A stretch of DNA of 9,732 nucleotides, from contig WGBZ01000082.1 of assembly GCA_015494035.1 (NCBI GenBank), positions 1 through 9,732 of the forward strand, given 5' to 3'. This stretch comes from Lysobacterales bacterium. GTDB lineage: Bacteria; Pseudomonadota; Gammaproteobacteria; Xanthomonadales; Marinicellaceae. Positions 7,574-9,732 of the stretch are shown here, piece by piece; position 1 is the stretch's first letter, and each line of letters begins with the position of its first letter. A program made the position numbers and the translations under genes. The notes beneath the pieces are model-generated. The model saw only the letters and a list, made by a program, of their open reading frames with translations, had not been told where the DNA came from and did not search any database.

Positions 7574-8709
7574 GTGGCGGATGCCTGCTGTTTGCTTGTA
7601 ATTAAGTCAGCATACACGGTGCGGGTTTGGGCCAGCATGTTATCCAGCAAAAACGGGTGTTTGTCCGGCACCGGGGGCGGGTTGGCCAGAATGCGGTCCA
7701 GCGTATCTGCCAGTGCGCCGGTGTCCCGCACCGGCACCCGGCCAACAGGGTAAAGCGCCTGCAGGATTTCCCCCACGCCGCCGTGATCATAACCCACCAC
7801 CGGTGTGCCCACTGCCAGTGCCTCGGCCACCGTGCGACCAAAAGACTCGGGCTTTTGCGACACATTCACCACGGCATCTACCAGCGCATACACATCGGCC
7901 ATATTGTCCTGTGTGCCCACCCACACCACTTTATCCGCCACGCCGTGCTCGGAAAAATGGTGAAACAAGCGGGCGCTGTCCAAGTCATCATCAGGCGTGG
8001 CCGTGAGCACAAGCCGCACCGGCAAGGCGCTGTTCTGCAGCCAATGGGTGAGATCGCGGGCACCCTTCAAGCGGCTCAAACGACCCGGCAACAACACGCT
8101 TTTGGTCCCCACCAGCTGATGATGAGCGCGATACCACCTGTCCAATACCCGAAAATCCGGCTGGTGACCGTAAGGGAATTCTTGCGGGTCAATGCCACGG
8201 TAAATAACAACGGGTTGTGCCTTCAACCAGCCCGCGTAATGCGCCCGCACGTAGTCGGCAGCGGTTTTGGACACGGCAATCACGCGATCGCCCCGCGCCA
8301 TGATGCTGCTGTAGCGTTTGACCGAATACAGGCCGTGGATGGTGGTGACAAAAGCCGGTCGGGCCGGATCCATGCCCTTGAGCGCCGACCACGCCAGCCA
8401 GGCCGGCAGGCGGGAGCGGGCATGCACGATGTCCGGTTGCAGCCGGGCAATAAGGCGCTTCAGGCGTTGTCGGTTGCGCCAGGCTGCCAGCGGGTTTTTC
8501 TGCCCCACCGGCAGCTGGATGTGCTCCACGCCGGCGGCCACCAGGCGATCTGTCAGGCGCCCACCGGCGGAGGCCACCACCGAACGGTAGCCGTGGCGAA
8601 CCAGATCCCGGGCCACTTCCAGTGTGCCGCGTTCCACCCCGCCACAGTGCATGGCCGGAACAAGTTGCAAAACGCAGGGACGCCGGTCATTCGACCCGGA
8701 GGTGTTCAC
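7570..8709 (-). CDS. Family 4 (group 1) glycosyltransferase, probable LPS core transferase
   Basis: The 379-residue product is a retaining GT-B glycosyltransferase, cytosolic or membrane-associated. Visible features are the N-terminal acceptor domain with a glycine loop GGVERGT (23-29), DIVHARSR (93-100), TTIHGLY (122-128) and VIAVSKTAADYV (143-154); then the sugar-nucleotide domain with LLPGRLSRLKG (206-216) and the EX7E motif E288 to E296 in KPESFGRTVAEAL, followed by GTPVVGYDHGGVGEI (301-315). Length is normal. The GTG start at 8709 lies 7 bases after the zf-CHCC stop; GGGGA is 10 bases upstream. Its last codons overlap waaL in an ATGA arrangement. The operon suggests that the acceptor is LPS core; the donor sugar is unknown. 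Confidence 0.88.
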   Translation of the reverse strand: MNTSGSNDRRPCVLQLVPAMHCGGVERGTLEVARDLVRHGYRSVVASAGGRLTDRLVAAGVEHIQLPVGQKNPLAAWRNRQRLKRLIARLQPDIVHARSRLPAWLAWSALKGMDPARPAFVTTIHGLYSVKRYSSIMARGDRVIAVSKTAADYVRAHYAGWLKAQPVVIYRGIDPQEFPYGHQPDFRVLDRWYRAHHQLVGTKSVLLPGRLSRLKGARDLTHWLQNSALPVRLVLTATPDDDLDSARLFHHFSEHGVADKVVWVGTQDNMADVYALVDAVVNVSQKPESFGRTVAEALAVGTPVVGYDHGGVGEILQALYPVGRVPVRDTGALADTLDRILANPPPVPDKHPFLLDNMLAQTRTVYADLITSKQQASAT

Positions 8710-8716
8710 CGCAGCA

Positions 8717-8932
8717 TCAGTCCCCGGCCAGCACGTAGCGTGTGCTGCAATAGGGGCACAGGGCTTCGGTGACGTAGCCGTGCGGCAGTTTTTCGTGCAC
8801 TTCTCCCAGCGGCAGCCACACGCGCGGGTGCATGAACAGGATGACCTGCGGATCGTTGCCAGGGCAAGAAAGAGGCAATTGGTCGCGTGTGACGGTCACA
8901 ACGCGCTCATCGGGCAAGGCAATGGCATTCAT
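8717..8932 (-). CDS. Small zf-CHCC zinc-finger domain protein
   Basis: The 71-residue protein fits the zf-CHCC family (PF10276), which includes the small NDUFS6-like Zn-binding domain. The probable ligands are C23 in LSCPGND, H35 in FMHPRVWLPL, and C59 and C62 in ALCPYCSTRY. The order and spacing (C-x11-H-x23-C-x2-C), the HPRV stretch and the terminal CPYCxTRY are diagnostic. ATG 8932 has AGGA 6 bases upstream. It is the first gene after the TATAAT promoter and sits 7 bases ahead of the GT4 gene. Similar small proteins lie next to ilvE and waaF-type LPS genes in pseudomonads, so the link is conserved but the function in LPS synthesis, if any, is unknown. Confidence 0.88.
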   Translation of the reverse strand: MNAIALPDERVVTVTRDQLPLSCPGNDPQVILFMHPRVWLPLGEVHEKLPHGYVTEALCPYCSTRYVLAGD

Positions 8933-8972
8933 GGCAAATCCTGTGGCGTGGATAAGGGTTGGTTAAAGGTGT

Positions 8973-9002
8973 ATTATACCGGCTAATCCGGCCGCGAGTC
9001 AG
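8973..9002 (-). promoter_or_regulatory. Probable sigma70 promoter of the LPS operon
   Basis: On the - strand the sequence reads CTGACT (9002-8997), an 18-base spacer, then TATAAT (8978-8973). The -10 box is perfect and the -35 matches TTGACA at four positions. Transcription would begin near 8966, giving a leader of about 33 bases before ATG 8932. The box lies in the 78-base gap shared with the divergent ELM1 gene. The + strand reading TATTAT at 8972-8977 could be a -10 for that gene, but it has no good -35. Confidence 0.6.
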
Positions 9003-9010
9003 CCCAGCGC

Positions 9011-9688
9011 GTGAAAAGCCCTTCCCTGCACATCAGCGTCTTCAGCGATGGCCGCCCTGGCCACGAAATTCAAAGCACCAGCCTGGCCCGCAGCCTGCTT
9101 TTCCTGGCTGAAAAAGCCTGTGTAACCAAGGACAGCTCATCCCTGACTGTGTCCCGCTTTGCCATTCGGCAACCGTGGCTGAGTTTCGCCCCCCGGGTGC
9201 TGCCGCGCTTTGGCCGGCACATCCTGTGGCAAGGTGCCGCACCAGCACCTGACGCACCGGCAGACCTCATCATCACGTGCGGGCGGCGCGCCGCGGCGGT
9301 GGGCAAATGGTACCGGCGTCAACACACAGCACACAACCACCGGCCACTGCATGCGCACATTCTTGACCCGGGCGATTCGCCCACGCGTTATGACTTTCTG
9401 CTGCTGCCCGAACATGACCTGAAGCCAAAACACCGCCAACACCCGAACATTATTCCCTTTACCGGCAGCCTGCATCCGGTGAACACAGACTGGCTGGAGG
9501 AAAAAGCCCAGCGTTGGCGCAGCACATTCGAACCACTGAAAAAAGCACCAAGGCCGCTGGTGGGCGTGCTGATTGGCCACCCGGGCATGGCCTTTTTCGA
9601 TCAGCTCGAAAAACACAAAAACGCGATCCTCTATTGGCAACCCGATGCCCGCGTAGGGGTTTTTCCCATCGTTTTTATCCAGCCATAG
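9011..9688 (+). pseudogene. ELM1-family (PF06258, formerly DUF1022) GT-B-like protein, N-terminal part; C-terminal half disrupted
   Basis: The frame encodes 225 residues; family members usually have well over 300. The N-terminus matches ELM1 proteins: SDGRPGHEIQS (12-22), DLIITCGRRAAAVGKWYRR (about 85-103), HAHILDP (114-120), YDFLLLPEHD (127-136), PNIIPFTGSLHPVN (144-157) and RPLVGVLIG (about 181-189). The last is where the second Rossmann domain begins. The frame then runs to a TAG at 9686-9688 and lacks the TSRRT, NPY and TADSVSM-like motifs of the C-terminal domain. Part of that missing half is readable on the other strand (see 9648-9732), so the early stop looks like the result of an inversion junction. 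GTG 9011 is the first start after an in-frame TAA at 8984-8986; no clear Shine-Dalgarno is seen. Eukaryotic ELM1 acts in mitochondrial fission; bacterial members are GT-like and often sit near envelope glycan genes. Confidence 0.75.
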
Positions 9689-9732
9689 CACCGGCGCATC
9701 GGCAAAAACCTGACGGATTTTCTCTTTGGCCG
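9648..9732 (-). pseudogene. Inverted fragment of the ELM1 C-terminal domain
   Basis: Read on the - strand from the window edge, the sequence gives KEKIRQVFADAPVLWL followed by DKNDGKNPYAGI. This corresponds to the ELM1 region around the conserved NPY motif that follows the SRRT segment. It should lie downstream of residue ~215 on the + strand in a normal gene. The frame is open from 9732 leftwards past 9648. A less certain continuation, GLPIEDRVFVFFELIEKGHA (to about 9589), also resembles ELM1 C-terminal sequence but contains a rare ATA codon and lacks the expected TADS segment, so it may be chance antisense. The left limit is therefore approximate. The fragment continues beyond the window. 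Confidence 0.5.

Noticed and set aside
7627..8772. Open + strand frame of 381 codons opposite the GT4 gene
   Set aside because: It is antisense to a clear glycosyltransferase, its product is rich in His/Gln/Arg/Pro with no recognisable motif, and it has no domain pattern; it is a codon-bias shadow.
9137..9647. - strand open frame continuing left of the ELM1 fragment
   Set aside because: Left of about 9577 the + strand is clearly the ELM1 N-terminal half, so the - strand frame there is a shadow. Only the part right of about 9648 is treated as real.

Overview
The window looks like part of the chromosome of a Gram-negative gammaproteobacterium, perhaps from the Marinobacter/Hahella/Alcanivorax/Pseudomonas side of the class. 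The reasons are a GC-rich coding bias, a set of lipopolysaccharide (LPS) core and lipid A genes, a zf-CHCC protein next to LPS glycosyltransferases, and purC of the longer type. The genus assignment is inference; the gene families are read from the sequence.

Layout. Positions 1-4186 are read on the + strand: the 3' part of purC (purine synthesis), an overlapping small Mpo1/DUF962 membrane protein, an unrecognised single-pass membrane protein with a TonB-like layout, and a CLC-family chloride channel/transporter with a C-terminal CBS pair. Positions 4187-4466 are non-coding and lie between convergent genes. They hold a threefold 10-bp repeat and a 161-bp imperfect palindrome with terminal inverted repeats and a possible 4-bp target duplication, resembling a MITE.

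Positions 8932-4467 are a tightly packed - strand operon. In transcription order it has a small zf-CHCC protein, a GT4 glycosyltransferase, an O-antigen ligase (WaaL-like), a GT2 glycosyltransferase (WaaE-like) and an LpxL/HtrB-like acyltransferase. The last four overlap by 4, 8 and 11 bases, which points to translational coupling. A promoter with a perfect TATAAT lies at 8973-9002. The operon appears to build or finish LPS: two transferases extend the core, WaaL attaches O-antigen on the periplasmic face, and the acyltransferase acylates lipid A.

Positions 9011-9732 are divergent (+) and hold the N-terminal part of an ELM1-family (PF06258) GT-B-like protein, which also fits an envelope-glycan neighbourhood. 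Its reading frame stops early at 9688. The characteristic ELM1 'NPY' segment is instead readable on the opposite strand from 9732 to about 9648. The gene therefore seems to be broken by an inverted segment: a real inversion, an invertible switch, or a fold-back assembly artefact at the sequence end.

The points most worth a second look are the ELM1 inversion, the CLC protein that lacks both gating/proton glutamates, and the MITE-like palindrome. I did not find CRISPR, tRNA, rRNA, a defence system or a full insertion sequence.
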